64,000 nucleotides of DNA from DATGPD01 sp041398565 (lineage in GTDB: Bacteria > Planctomycetota > UBA1135 > UBA2386): NCBI GenBank assembly GCA_041398565.1, contig JAWKUN010000003.1, positions 1,426,001-1,490,000 of the forward strand, read 5' to 3'. The translations under genes were made by a program, and so were the position numbers. Shown piece after piece: positions 39,188-47,945 of this stretch. Within the stretch, counting starts at the first letter, position 1. Each line of letters opens with the position of its first letter. The notes under the pieces were generated by a model that worked only from the letters and a program-made list of their open reading frames with translations, was not told the DNA's origin and searched no databases.

Positions 39188-40591
39188 ATGACCAGCGCCA
39201 GTCACCGCAGCGAACGCGACGCGCTCGGATCCGTTTCGGTGCCAGCCGACCGCTACTGGGGAGCCCAGACGGAGCGGGCACGCCGGCATTTTGCGATCGG
39301 CGACGAGCGCTTCCCGACGGGCTTCTTGCGCGCGCTGGGCCTCGTCAAGAAGGTGGCGGCGCAGGTCAACGGCGAACTCGGCCTGCTACCGCGGCACAAG
39401 GTCGACCTCATCGTCGCGGCTGCCGACGAGGTCGTGGCCGGCCACCACGACGCACACTTTCCGCTGTCGGTCTGGCAGACGGGGAGCGGGACGCAGACCA
39501 ACATGAACGCCAACGAAGTGATCGCCAACCGGGCGATCCAGTTGGCCGGGGGAGCGATGGGCAGCAAGCAGCCGATCCACCCCAACGACGACGTCAACCT
39601 CGGCCAGTCCTCGAACGACGTCTTCCCGACCGCCATGCATGTCAGTGTGGCGGAGGCCACGATCGGCTCGCTCCTGCCGAACTGCCGCCGCCTGCGTGAC
39701 GAACTCCGGCGCAAGGAGGCGGCCTTCGCCGACGTGGTGAAGATCGGCAGGACGCACCTGCAGGACGCCACGCCGCTGACGGTCGGTCAAGAGGTCTCCG
39801 GGTGGTTGGCTCAGCTGGAGCAGGCGACGGCTGCCATCGAGGTCTGCTTGCCTGCGGTATGCGAGCTGGCACTCGGCGGGACCGCCGTCGGCACGGGATT
39901 GAACACGCACCCACGCTTCGGACAGATGTGCATCGTCCGACTCGCAGAGATCACGGGAATCGGCTTCGTGGGCGCGGCCAACAAATTCGCGGCGCTGGCG
40001 GCCCACGACGCTCTCGTGCGCCTGCACGCCACCCTCAAGGGGCTCGCCTGCACTCTGTTCAAGATCGCCAACGACGTGCGCTGGCTGGGCTCCGGTCCGC
40101 GCTGTGGGCTCGGCGAACTGGTCCTACCCGCGAACGAGCCAGGTAGCTCGATCATGCCCGGCAAGGTCAACCCGACCCAGTGCGAGGCGCTGACCATGGT
40201 GTGCGCGCAGGTGATGGGGAACGACGTGGCCGTCTCCCTCGGTGGCGCCAGTGGCAACTTCGAACTCAACGTGTTCAAGCCGCTGATCGCGAGCAATCTG
40301 TTGCGCAGCGTGAGGTTGCTGGCCGACTCCATCGGCTGTTTCACGTCGTACTGCGTCGAAGGTCTCGACGTGGATCGGGTTCGGATCGCGCAGTTCGTCG
40401 AGCAGAGCCTGATGTTGGTCACGGCGCTGACGCCGCACCTCGGCTACGACCGGAGCGCCGAGATCGCTCGCAAAGCACACGCCGACGGATCCACCCTGCT
40501 GGCTGCCGGCGAAGCGCTGGGTTACGTCTCCGCCGCGCAGTTCCGCGAGTGGGTGGATCCCGACGCGATGGTCGGCCCGCGCGCCGGGTAG
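39188..40591 (+). CDS. fumC: Class II fumarate hydratase
   Basis: 467 aa, the expected length for FumC, which interconverts fumarate and malate in the TCA cycle. Sequence features are VPADRYWGAQTERARRHFAI, TGSGTQTNMNANEV, QSSNDVFPTAMHV, KIGRTHLQDATPLTVGQE, and the signature loop GSSIMPGKVNPTQCEA with the catalytic Ser. The C-terminal domain is full length. The gene is monocistronic, convergent with the beta-propeller gene at 40597. Its promoter sits directly on the start codon. Confidence 0.96.
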   Translation: MTSASHRSERDALGSVSVPADRYWGAQTERARRHFAIGDERFPTGFLRALGLVKKVAAQVNGELGLLPRHKVDLIVAAADEVVAGHHDAHFPLSVWQTGSGTQTNMNANEVIANRAIQLAGGAMGSKQPIHPNDDVNLGQSSNDVFPTAMHVSVAEATIGSLLPNCRRLRDELRRKEAAFADVVKIGRTHLQDATPLTVGQEVSGWLAQLEQATAAIEVCLPAVCELALGGTAVGTGLNTHPRFGQMCIVRLAEITGIGFVGAANKFAALAAHDALVRLHATLKGLACTLFKIANDVRWLGSGPRCGLGELVLPANEPGSSIMPGKVNPTQCEALTMVCAQVMGNDVAVSLGGASGNFELNVFKPLIASNLLRSVRLLADSIGCFTSYCVEGLDVDRVRIAQFVEQSLMLVTALTPHLGYDRSAEIARKAHADGSTLLAAGEALGYVSAAQFREWVDPDAMVGPRAG

Positions 40592-40596
40592 GGCGG

Positions 40597-41979
40597 TCAG
40601 CGGAACGCGGTTCGCACGCCCTTGCTCGACACGACGCCGAGTCCGTTGGCGGGTGGATCGAGCAGGGCCCACTGCCCGAACACGCTGGCGCCGCTCAGCG
40701 TCGTCGGGCTGTTGACCACGACCGCGGCGTCGCCGTTGGCGTCCAGTCCGAGCGGCACGGTCACGGCAGGGGTGACGTACAGGAAGTTGCCGGGCGCGTT
40801 GGGAAGCGGCACAGCCAGCTGGCCGAAGCCCAGCAACAGGGTCGCCGGGGTGCCGCTGGCGAGGCCGGTGTCGATGCCGAACGAGTGCGTGCGTCGATAC
40901 ACAATGTCCGTTTCCTGCAGGGTGCCGATGCTCGGCACACCGTGCTGGCCGTAGTGGCTCAGCAGCGGCGGCCAGGCCGCGACCGTGGCGAACACCTCGG
41001 TGGTCCCGCTCGCCTCTGCCTGGAAGACGGCGATGCTGCCGTGGCGATCGACGCTGATGCGGCGATAGCCGGCGCTCGTCGACGACGTCATGGCAGTCTG
41101 CGCGCTGCCGTTCAGCTCGACGCGTTGGATCTCGCGGTTGACAGCGCTCAGTTCGTAGAACGCCTCGCCGTCGAGGGAGGGAACCGCCATGCGATCGCCG
41201 CGCAGGCTGTTCGAGCTGATCTGCTGCGTCGCGGCGGTGGCGATGTCGTACACGAAGACCTCCTTCACCGCGCCGGCGACGAGTGCCTCGTACACGATCT
41301 GGCGGCCATCGGGGGTCAGGCGCGCGTAACGATTGCCGCGTCCGCTGTTCGTCGACAACGGTCCCGTGGTGGTACTGGTCGCGAGGTCGTGCAGGAAGAC
41401 CTCCTCGAAGCCGGCGACCAGCTTCTGGAAGACGACGCGGTTGCCCCGGATGTGCGGCAGGCGCCGGCCGACGCCGCTGCTGTTGGTGATCTGGGTCGGG
41501 GTGCCGCCGCCGGCCGCGACGACGAAGACCTCGTGGTCGCCAGCGACGAGATCCTGGAAGACCACTCGGCTGCCGTCGCCGCTGATCTGCGGATACGGCA
41601 GCAGGTTGGCGGGCGCGACGATCGCGTCGGCGTTGCTGCCGAGGTCGATCACGTGCACGCCGCCGGCATTCCAGTAGACCGCACGGGAGCCGTCGTCGGC
41701 GATCGACAGCGACGGCCAAGCGTCGAACACCGTGGTGCCGCCGATGCGGACGTCGGCGTTGGTGGTCCGCCGCACCGGCGCCGTCGGCGGGAGGGTGACC
41801 GTGAACAGGTCGCGCACGCCAGCAGAGACGGCGACGTAGGCGACGAGACGGCCGTCGGCGCTGAGCACCGGCTGGCGCTCACCACCGCCGCTGGCGTTGG
41901 TGAGCTGGATCTGCGCCGGCAGGCTGCAGATGGCGAGCATGCCGGACAGCACTCCCGACAGGTTGAAGTCGAGTCTCAT
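40597..41979 (-). CDS. Exported beta-propeller protein with shared C-terminal module
   Basis: 460 aa. A signal peptide is at the N-terminus (FNLSGVLSGMLAICSLPAQ). About seven TolB/WD40-like repeats follow, for example GERQPVLSADGRLVAYVA, YPQISGDGSRVVFQDL, ARLTPDGRQIVYEALV. The last 80 residues (PLGLDANGDAAVVVN, FGQWALLDPPANGLGVVSS) match in layout the module of the other exported proteins here. TolB-type propellers usually bind proteins or peptides; no enzyme motif is seen. Its start overlaps the stop of the upstream Vgb-like gene by ATGA, so the two are co-translated. Confidence 0.83.
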   Translation of the reverse strand: MRLDFNLSGVLSGMLAICSLPAQIQLTNASGGGERQPVLSADGRLVAYVAVSAGVRDLFTVTLPPTAPVRRTTNADVRIGGTTVFDAWPSLSIADDGSRAVYWNAGGVHVIDLGSNADAIVAPANLLPYPQISGDGSRVVFQDLVAGDHEVFVVAAGGGTPTQITNSSGVGRRLPHIRGNRVVFQKLVAGFEEVFLHDLATSTTTGPLSTNSGRGNRYARLTPDGRQIVYEALVAGAVKEVFVYDIATAATQQISSNSLRGDRMAVPSLDGEAFYELSAVNREIQRVELNGSAQTAMTSSTSAGYRRISVDRHGSIAVFQAEASGTTEVFATVAAWPPLLSHYGQHGVPSIGTLQETDIVYRRTHSFGIDTGLASGTPATLLLGFGQLAVPLPNAPGNFLYVTPAVTVPLGLDANGDAAVVVNSPTTLSGASVFGQWALLDPPANGLGVVSSKGVRTAFR

Positions 41980-43508
41980 GGCAGCACCAGCTTGGCGATC
42001 TTGTTGTGGGTGAAGGTGAGGGTGAACCAGATGACGCCGTCGGGCGCGACGGTGAGGCCATCCTTGAGCCCGGAGTTCACCGAAGGGATGACGTAGTCAG
42101 TGAACGTCTGGGCGATCGGGTCGAAGACCGCGATGTAGCCACGGTTGCGCGTGCCGATCACGGCATGTCCGTTGGGAGCCATCGCCAGGGGGCCGCCGGT
42201 CTCGCCGGCGCGCCAGAGGTGCTCGGTGAACGTGCCGGTCTTGGTGTCGTAGACTCCGAGCTTGTTGGTCAGCCAATAGGAGAAGTAGACCTTGCCGTCG
42301 TGCACTCCGCAGAAAGCGGGGCCACTGGCGCTCGGCGCCGCGATCCGGGTGATCGTGGTCGCGCCGGGGCTCCACCGGCCGAGGCCGTTGAAGTAGTAGA
42401 GCGGGAAGTACACGTTCCCGGTCTCGCGTTCGAGCGTGCCGCCCACCGGGTAGGACGAGGTGGGCATCGTGATCGTTCCCAGCCACGTGCCGGTGCGCGG
42501 ATCGAACTCCGAGACCTTCTCGGCGAGGTGGTCGGTCACCAAGATGGTGCCACTCGTGGTCTGCGTGGGGATCGCCATCTGTGCGCCGGAGTAGGGCGGC
42601 GGGTAGCGCGTGAACGCACCGGTGGCGGCATCGATGACCCCGAGGCCGTTGTTGGAGTTGTAGAGCCCGAACCAGACCCGATCCTTGTCGTCGACCTGCA
42701 AGCCGTCGTTGCCGCCGTAGCCTGGCGTGGCGAACTGGCGGAACGTGCTGGTGGTCGGATCGAACACGCTGACGCGTCCGACCTGCGGCTCCGAGAACCA
42801 GATGAGTCCCTTCGAGTCGGCCCAGATCTGATCCGGGAAGTTCATGCCCGCGAAGGTGTACTCGGTGATCGTGGCTGCCTGCGGCGCCGCGCTCCACTCG
42901 CGCTGCTCCAGGATGCGATGCAGGACCGTGCCGTCGTGGACGACCTCGGTGACCGTGTGCATCTCGGTCGTCGAGGTGCGCTGCTCGGCGAGAACGACCG
43001 TGCCCGAGTCGTCGCGCAGCGCGTAGAGCACTCCCCGCTCGGTCGGCGCCGCGGTGTCGGCGGGCAACGTCGTGATCTTGGGTGTGCGGTTGAGCAGGCC
43101 GATGCAGGTGTCGCCTTCCCAGTAGAGCGACACCTCCGCGTCGAACAGAACGAGGTCGGCGCGGGTCAGTTCGTAGGTCCACACTTCGCTGCCCAACCAG
43201 TCACTGGTGGCCTTGAAGCGCGGGGTCAGGCCGGCGAATCCGAGCGACGTAGCGTGCCGGCGCAGCCATTCGCCGGCGCCGTCGCGCTCGTGCGGCGGCG
43301 GCAGCGGGGTGTCGGGGCGCGCCGCCCAGACCACGAGAGGTTGGCCGAAGCCGCCACGCAGGGCGCGGCATTCGACATCGAGCTGCACGTCGGCGTGCGG
43401 GGCCGCGCGCAGGCCCATGCTCAGCTGGGCGATCTTGGTGGGCGGCTGCGCTGCGAGCGCGAGAGTGAGGCCGAGCGACACGGCCCCGACCAGAGCTGGT
43501 TTGTGCAT
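41976..43508 (-). CDS. Exported Vgb-like (virginiamycin B lyase-type) beta-propeller
   Basis: 510 aa from the ATG at 43508 with signal peptide ALVGAVSLGLTLALAAQ. The N-terminal 210 residues are a separate domain of unknown type. The C-terminal 300 residues carry repeats of the streptogramin lyase family: MNFPDQIWADSKGLIWFSEP, GNDGLQVDDKDRVWFGLYN, MAPNGHAVIGTRNRG, APDGVIWFTLTFTHNKIAKL. True Vgb enzymes linearise streptogramin B, but most family members are uncharacterised propellers, so antibiotic inactivation is not claimed. The catalytic His residues of Vgb cannot be assigned confidently. It overlaps the next propeller gene by 4 bp. Confidence 0.85.
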   Translation of the reverse strand: MHKPALVGAVSLGLTLALAAQPPTKIAQLSMGLRAAPHADVQLDVECRALRGGFGQPLVVWAARPDTPLPPPHERDGAGEWLRRHATSLGFAGLTPRFKATSDWLGSEVWTYELTRADLVLFDAEVSLYWEGDTCIGLLNRTPKITTLPADTAAPTERGVLYALRDDSGTVVLAEQRTSTTEMHTVTEVVHDGTVLHRILEQREWSAAPQAATITEYTFAGMNFPDQIWADSKGLIWFSEPQVGRVSVFDPTTSTFRQFATPGYGGNDGLQVDDKDRVWFGLYNSNNGLGVIDAATGAFTRYPPPYSGAQMAIPTQTTSGTILVTDHLAEKVSEFDPRTGTWLGTITMPTSSYPVGGTLERETGNVYFPLYYFNGLGRWSPGATTITRIAAPSASGPAFCGVHDGKVYFSYWLTNKLGVYDTKTGTFTEHLWRAGETGGPLAMAPNGHAVIGTRNRGYIAVFDPIAQTFTDYVIPSVNSGLKDGLTVAPDGVIWFTLTFTHNKIAKLVLP

Positions 43509-43699
43509 GCGAGGTCTCGCCGGTGGGGTGAGTTGCCACGGAGGCGGCAGGGCCGAGAGCTTAGTGCAAACGCACGGGTCGGTGGCCGTCGAGTCGCCCC
43601 GAGCTCGCGGCGCGGAGCGGGTCGGGGATTCGCGGGCGCGCCTCACCTCCGGCGCGGTTCCTGCGTATACCGTTGCCGTCCGTCTCGGTACCACCGCCC

Positions 43700-45478
43700 A
43701 TGAAGCCGCCCATGAAGCCAAGGATCGCCCTGCTCTCCGTTTTCGTCTCCGGCTTGGCCGCTCAGGTCGACCCCACCACGGCGGCCGCGATCAAGCACGA
43801 GGGGCTGCACAACAGCCACGCGATGCAGTTCCTCGACCACCTGACCAACCGCATCGGTCACCGCCTGACCGGCTCGGAGAATCTGGTGAAGGCCGCTTAT
43901 TGGGCCGCATCGGAGTTCGAGCAGATGGGCCTGTCCGCGGAAGTGGAGAAGTGGGGGGAGTGGAAGCACGGCTGGAATCGAGAACAGTGGTCAGGGCGCG
44001 TGGTTTCGCCCGAACCGATGGACCTGCAGGTCGCCACCGAGGCTTGGACCGCGGGGACGAAGGGCGCCGTGCGCGGCCGATTGGTCGCCATGCCCAAGAG
44101 CGACGAGGAGGTCCGGGCGCGGCAAGCAGAGCTGGCCGGAGCCTGGTTGTTCGATGTCGACTCGATCCCCGACTACGAGGCGCCGCCCGAACGTGGGCGC
44201 GGCGGCCGTGGACGGCGCGGCGATGACGCCGGCGGCGTCACGCGCGACGTGCTGCGCGATGCGGGCATCGCCGGTCTCGTCCGCTCCTCCGTGGGCGACG
44301 CGAAGTTCCCCAACCGCATCCGTGTGTTCGGCAACCAGCGCAACGCGCTGCTCGACTGGGATCGCTTGCCGACCGTACCCGACGTCGTGGTGCGCTACGA
44401 CCAGGCCAAGAAGCTGGCCGCGCTGCTCGAGTCGGGTGTCGCGGTGGAGGTCGAGTTCGAGATCCGCAATCGTTTCTCGCCCGGCCCGATCCCACTCTTC
44501 AACGTCATCGCCGAGATCAAGGGGACCGAACTGCCCGACGAGTTCGTGTACGTCTCGAGCCATCTCGACTCCTGGCACCAGGCGACGGGTACGACCGACA
44601 ACGGTACGGGCACGACCTCCACCATGGAGGCCGCCCGCATCCTCGCGGCGGTCGGCGCCAAGCCCAAGCGCACCATCCGGTTCGGCTTGTGGGGCGGAGA
44701 GGAGCAAGGTCTGCTCGGGAGTCGCGAGCACGTCACCAAGCTGCACCGGGCGGAGATGGAAAACGTGTCGGCAGTGTTCAACCACGACACCGGCACCAAC
44801 TGGGCGTCCGGCCTGGGCGTGACCGAGGCGATGAAGGACGACATGGAGCTGGTGGTCGCACCGCTGATGTCGATGACGCCTCCCGATCGCGCCCACGACG
44901 GCTCCGTGTTCGACCTGCGCGTCGTCCAAGGGCTGTCCGGCGGCGGCAGCGACCACGCGTCGTTCCTGGCTGCCAATGTGCCGGCCTTCGACTGGCGCCT
45001 GTCCGGGCGCAGCAACTACTTCGGCTACACCTGGCACTCGCAGTGGGACACGTTCGACGCTGCGATCCCCGAGTACCAAGCGCACACTTCGACCGTGATC
45101 GCGCTGGTGGTGCTGGGCGTGGCCAACCTGCCGCAGAAACTGTCGCGCGACAAGCTCATTGCCCCCGGTGGACGCGGCCGTCGCGGCGACGCCACGACGC
45201 TGCTCGAGGGCGCCCTCGGCGCCGAGTTCGACGGTCTCAAGCTGAAGTCGGTGGTCGCCGACGGCGTGCTGGGCAAGGCGGGAGCAAAGGTGGGCGACGT
45301 CTTCGAGACCTTGAACGGTGAGAAGATCGAGGCGCTCGTCGACGTGTTTCGCATGGCGCGCGACGCCGGGATGGACAAGCCGTTCGAGCTGGGCCTCGAC
45401 CGTGGCGGGCAGAAGGTGAAGGTGACGGTCAAGCTCGAGTTCTCGGGGCGTCGTCGCGGACGTCGCGGCAACGACTGA
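43700..45478 (+). CDS. Exported M28-family metallopeptidase with PDZ domain
   Basis: 592 aa from the ATG at 43700 with a signal peptide (ALLSVFVSGLAAQ). The peptidase domain shows the zinc-binding pattern VSSHLDSWHQATGTTDNGTG, LWGGEEQGLLGSREH, VFNHDTGTNW, SGGGSDHASFLAANVPAF and WHSQWDTFD, as in M28 aminopeptidases. A PA-like insertion is present before it. The C-terminal 100 residues form a PDZ-like domain (GVLGKAGAKVGDVFETLNGE). Three Arg-Gly-rich stretches (RGRGGRGRRGDDAGG, GGRGRRGD, SGRRRGRRGND) are unusual and probably disordered. A close paralogue is at 60431. Confidence 0.92.
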   Translation: MKPPMKPRIALLSVFVSGLAAQVDPTTAAAIKHEGLHNSHAMQFLDHLTNRIGHRLTGSENLVKAAYWAASEFEQMGLSAEVEKWGEWKHGWNREQWSGRVVSPEPMDLQVATEAWTAGTKGAVRGRLVAMPKSDEEVRARQAELAGAWLFDVDSIPDYEAPPERGRGGRGRRGDDAGGVTRDVLRDAGIAGLVRSSVGDAKFPNRIRVFGNQRNALLDWDRLPTVPDVVVRYDQAKKLAALLESGVAVEVEFEIRNRFSPGPIPLFNVIAEIKGTELPDEFVYVSSHLDSWHQATGTTDNGTGTTSTMEAARILAAVGAKPKRTIRFGLWGGEEQGLLGSREHVTKLHRAEMENVSAVFNHDTGTNWASGLGVTEAMKDDMELVVAPLMSMTPPDRAHDGSVFDLRVVQGLSGGGSDHASFLAANVPAFDWRLSGRSNYFGYTWHSQWDTFDAAIPEYQAHTSTVIALVVLGVANLPQKLSRDKLIAPGGRGRRGDATTLLEGALGAEFDGLKLKSVVADGVLGKAGAKVGDVFETLNGEKIEALVDVFRMARDAGMDKPFELGLDRGGQKVKVTVKLEFSGRRRGRRGND

Positions 45479-45496
45479 CCGCCGACAACCGACTGC

Positions 45497-46456
45497 TCAC
45501 TTGGTGGTGCCGCTGCCGATGTCCCACGCGGTGACCCACTCCTCGCGCACGCGCACGAAGCCGAGCTTCCCCAGGCGCTCGGCCATGTCCGGCATGTGGG
45601 CGGCGCCGTAGAAGATCGCCAGCTTCTTCTTTCCCGCGGCGATCTCGCGCTGCAGAACCTCGATCGCCTTCTTGTTGCGCTCGCCGATCAGCACCGAGCC
45701 GGAGCCCTTGTCGTCCCCCGCGTCCTTGTCGCCGTCGCCGAACATGGCGAGCATCTCCTCCATCGGGCCCATTTCGTGCCCGAGCGCCCACTTCAGGGCG
45801 CGGCGCTTGTTCTCGCGGCCCTTGGGCTTCTCGAGCTCGGGAGGTGCATCGCCGCTCTTCTCGGCCGCTTCGCGCGCCTCCGCCGCGGCCTCGTAGCGCT
45901 CCTGCTGCACCTTGGCGGCGTTGGTCATCATCTTCAGCAGGGCCGACATCATGGTCTCGCCGCGCTCGCGCCACTCCCGCATGAGGTCGGCCGCCGAAAG
46001 GTCGGCGTGCACGAAGTTAGCCGCCTCGTAGTCGATGCTCTCGAGCTGGAAGTCGAGGTCGAGCATGCGCTTCATGCCTTGCTGGAGCATCGAGATCGGA
46101 TTGAAGCCGTGGTCGGCCGACGGGTCCGGGCGCGCTCCCTCGGGCGCAACCAGTTCGTAGAGCACGGCGTCGAAGCCGGGGAAGCGCTGCGACAGGGCGG
46201 CGTAATAGGCCGCGTCGCCGACGTGCACGGCCGACACGAGGTCGACCGCGACGCCGCGCTTCTCGTCCGCATAGCGCGCGATGGCCACTTCCAGGCGGCC
46301 CCGGTAGTCGCCGAGATCGACGAACCGGATGAACTTGCCGCCGGCGTCTGCGCTCGGGGCTGGGTCCTGGGTGGCGCGCGGTGCCGCCGGCTCCTGGGTG
46401 CATGCGGGCACCACGGCCAGAGAGAGGGCGAGCGCGATCGAGGAGCGCAGTTTCAT
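45497..46456 (-). CDS. TraB-like lipoprotein
   Basis: 319 aa. The signal peptide (SSIALALSLAVVPACTQ) ends with a lipobox Cys in VPAC, so it is probably anchored to a membrane. VDLVSAVHVGDAAYYAALS, FDAVLYELVAPEG and the late FYGAAHMPDMAERLGKLG correspond to the conserved histidines and glutamate of the TraB/GumN (TIKI-like) superfamily, some of which are metalloproteases. The middle 100 residues are charged and helical, with a long Glu/Arg/Lys stretch. Activity on peptides is possible but not demonstrated. It is convergent with the M28 peptidase gene. Confidence 0.72.
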   Translation of the reverse strand: MKLRSSIALALSLAVVPACTQEPAAPRATQDPAPSADAGGKFIRFVDLGDYRGRLEVAIARYADEKRGVAVDLVSAVHVGDAAYYAALSQRFPGFDAVLYELVAPEGARPDPSADHGFNPISMLQQGMKRMLDLDFQLESIDYEAANFVHADLSAADLMREWRERGETMMSALLKMMTNAAKVQQERYEAAAEAREAAEKSGDAPPELEKPKGRENKRRALKWALGHEMGPMEEMLAMFGDGDKDAGDDKGSGSVLIGERNKKAIEVLQREIAAGKKKLAIFYGAAHMPDMAERLGKLGFVRVREEWVTAWDIGSGTTK

Positions 46457-46487
46457 GATGTTCTTTTATCGGCCTCGACGGCCACGG

Positions 46488-47945
46488 TCACGACGGACCG
46501 GGGCTGGATGCCAGAGCGCGCGCGACCGCGTTCGCCAAGCGGGTGCGCAGGGCGGGCTCGGTGGTGCCGCGAAGCGCGCCCTGCAGCAGCGCGCGCAAGG
46601 CGTCGTCGAGCTCGCGTCGCACCTCCTGCGGCAGGTTGGCGGCAAGGCCGACCTTGTCGCCACGCAGGTCGAGCGCATCGTGACGCGCGTGGCTGCGGTC
46701 GCGCACGCTGCGGCAGTGCACGAGGGCGCGGTCGAGGAGCACCCACGCGAAGCTGGGATTGGTGACCGGCCCCAGGGCCAGGAAGCGCCCCGGGGCGCCG
46801 GGGAAGAGCAGCTTCGACAGCTTGCTGCTCTCGCTCCACACTCGCGAGAGGTGCATCGTGCCGAAGAAGCCGGTGACCGCGCCGATGCCGGCCCCGATCG
46901 CCATTCCGGCGAAGCCTGAAAAACCTCCGACCATGAGGTCGACGGCGAGCCCCAGCGCGCCGCCCCACAGCAGCCCTTGCTTGGCGAGCTGGGCGCGGGT
47001 GAGCCCGAAGGCGCGGAAGCTCTCTTCGCTCAGCAGATCGGCGTCGAGGAGGGCGATACCTTCCTCGTGACGTTGGACCCGGCGGTGGCCGTAGATGGTC
47101 TCGACTTCGCTGCGCGCGCTTCGCTCGGCGTCGCGCATGGCATCGGCGAAGGCCAGGTCGAGCTTGCCGCGTACCGCGTCGCGGTCGTCGTTCTCGGTGA
47201 CCGGTCGCCGCTCGACGTGGGTGAGGGCACGCACCATCATGTCGGCGATCGCCATGGCGGCGCGCTCGCCGCGAGCCTGCCACTCGGTCTGCATGACGGC
47301 GATGGCGCGGTCCATGGGCGCGCGCCAGTCCTGACGCACCTCGCGGAATCCGCGCAGCAGGTCGAGGCGGTCGGCGAAGGTGGCTCGGTGCGCGTCGAAC
47401 TCACGCACGACGTGGAAGAACTGCGCCAGGATCGGTCGCCATTCGGCGCTGTAGTCGCGGCCGTGGGTCCGGTTCAGGATGGCCATGCCGGGCTGCCCGG
47501 TCCAGCGCAGGATCTCCATCTCCGCTTCCGAGCTGGGCTCGAAGTGCGACGAGGCGTCGACCACGTAGATGTGGCTGCCACCGGCGAGGATCGGCTGCAA
47601 CAGGCGGACCTCGTCGACGAACCTCTCGTCTCGCTGGTGCGCGCGCACGAACTCGGCCACGGCGCGCGGCCGCTCGGCTGGCGTGGTCGCGTGCGGCAGC
47701 ATCCACGCCAGCGCGTGCCGCGCGCGCTGGAAGCCCGGCGTGTCGACGACCCTGAACACGATGTCGCCACCGACACGAAAGGCGTACTCCCCGGCCTTGA
47801 TCGTGGTCCCCGGCAGCGGGTCGATGGGCACGCTGTTGTCCTCGGCCAGCGTCGCCACGATCGACGACTTGCCCTGGTTCACGTTGCCGACGACGACGAA
47901 GGTCGGCGTGGCGACATCCCGTCCCGGCGTCGCGACCTCGCTCAC
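46488..47945 (-). CDS. DUF3482-family GTPase
   Basis: 485 aa. An Era/Der-like GTPase domain lies at the N-terminus: VVGNVNQGKSSIVATLAE (P-loop), LPGTTIKAGEY (switch I Thr), VDTPGFQRARHAL (G3). The G4 motif is degenerate (NRTHG for NKxD). After it come helical segments, two hydrophobic segments (LGLAVDLMVGGFSGFAGMA, IGAGIGAVTGFFGTMHLSR), and a C-terminal helical part, matching DUF3482. The start overlaps the stop of the DUF2868 gene by 4 bp; these two families are commonly adjacent and may work as a membrane-coupled GTPase system of unknown role. Confidence 0.88.
   Translation of the reverse strand: MSEVATPGRDVATPTFVVVGNVNQGKSSIVATLAEDNSVPIDPLPGTTIKAGEYAFRVGGDIVFRVVDTPGFQRARHALAWMLPHATTPAERPRAVAEFVRAHQRDERFVDEVRLLQPILAGGSHIYVVDASSHFEPSSEAEMEILRWTGQPGMAILNRTHGRDYSAEWRPILAQFFHVVREFDAHRATFADRLDLLRGFREVRQDWRAPMDRAIAVMQTEWQARGERAAMAIADMMVRALTHVERRPVTENDDRDAVRGKLDLAFADAMRDAERSARSEVETIYGHRRVQRHEEGIALLDADLLSEESFRAFGLTRAQLAKQGLLWGGALGLAVDLMVGGFSGFAGMAIGAGIGAVTGFFGTMHLSRVWSESSKLSKLLFPGAPGRFLALGPVTNPSFAWVLLDRALVHCRSVRDRSHARHDALDLRGDKVGLAANLPQEVRRELDDALRALLQGALRGTTEPALRTRLANAVARALASSPGPS

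Noticed and set aside
41976..43508. Reading the Vgb-like gene as a streptogramin resistance gene
   Set aside because: Only the propeller repeats are visible. The catalytic residues cannot be confirmed, and most family members are unrelated to antibiotics.
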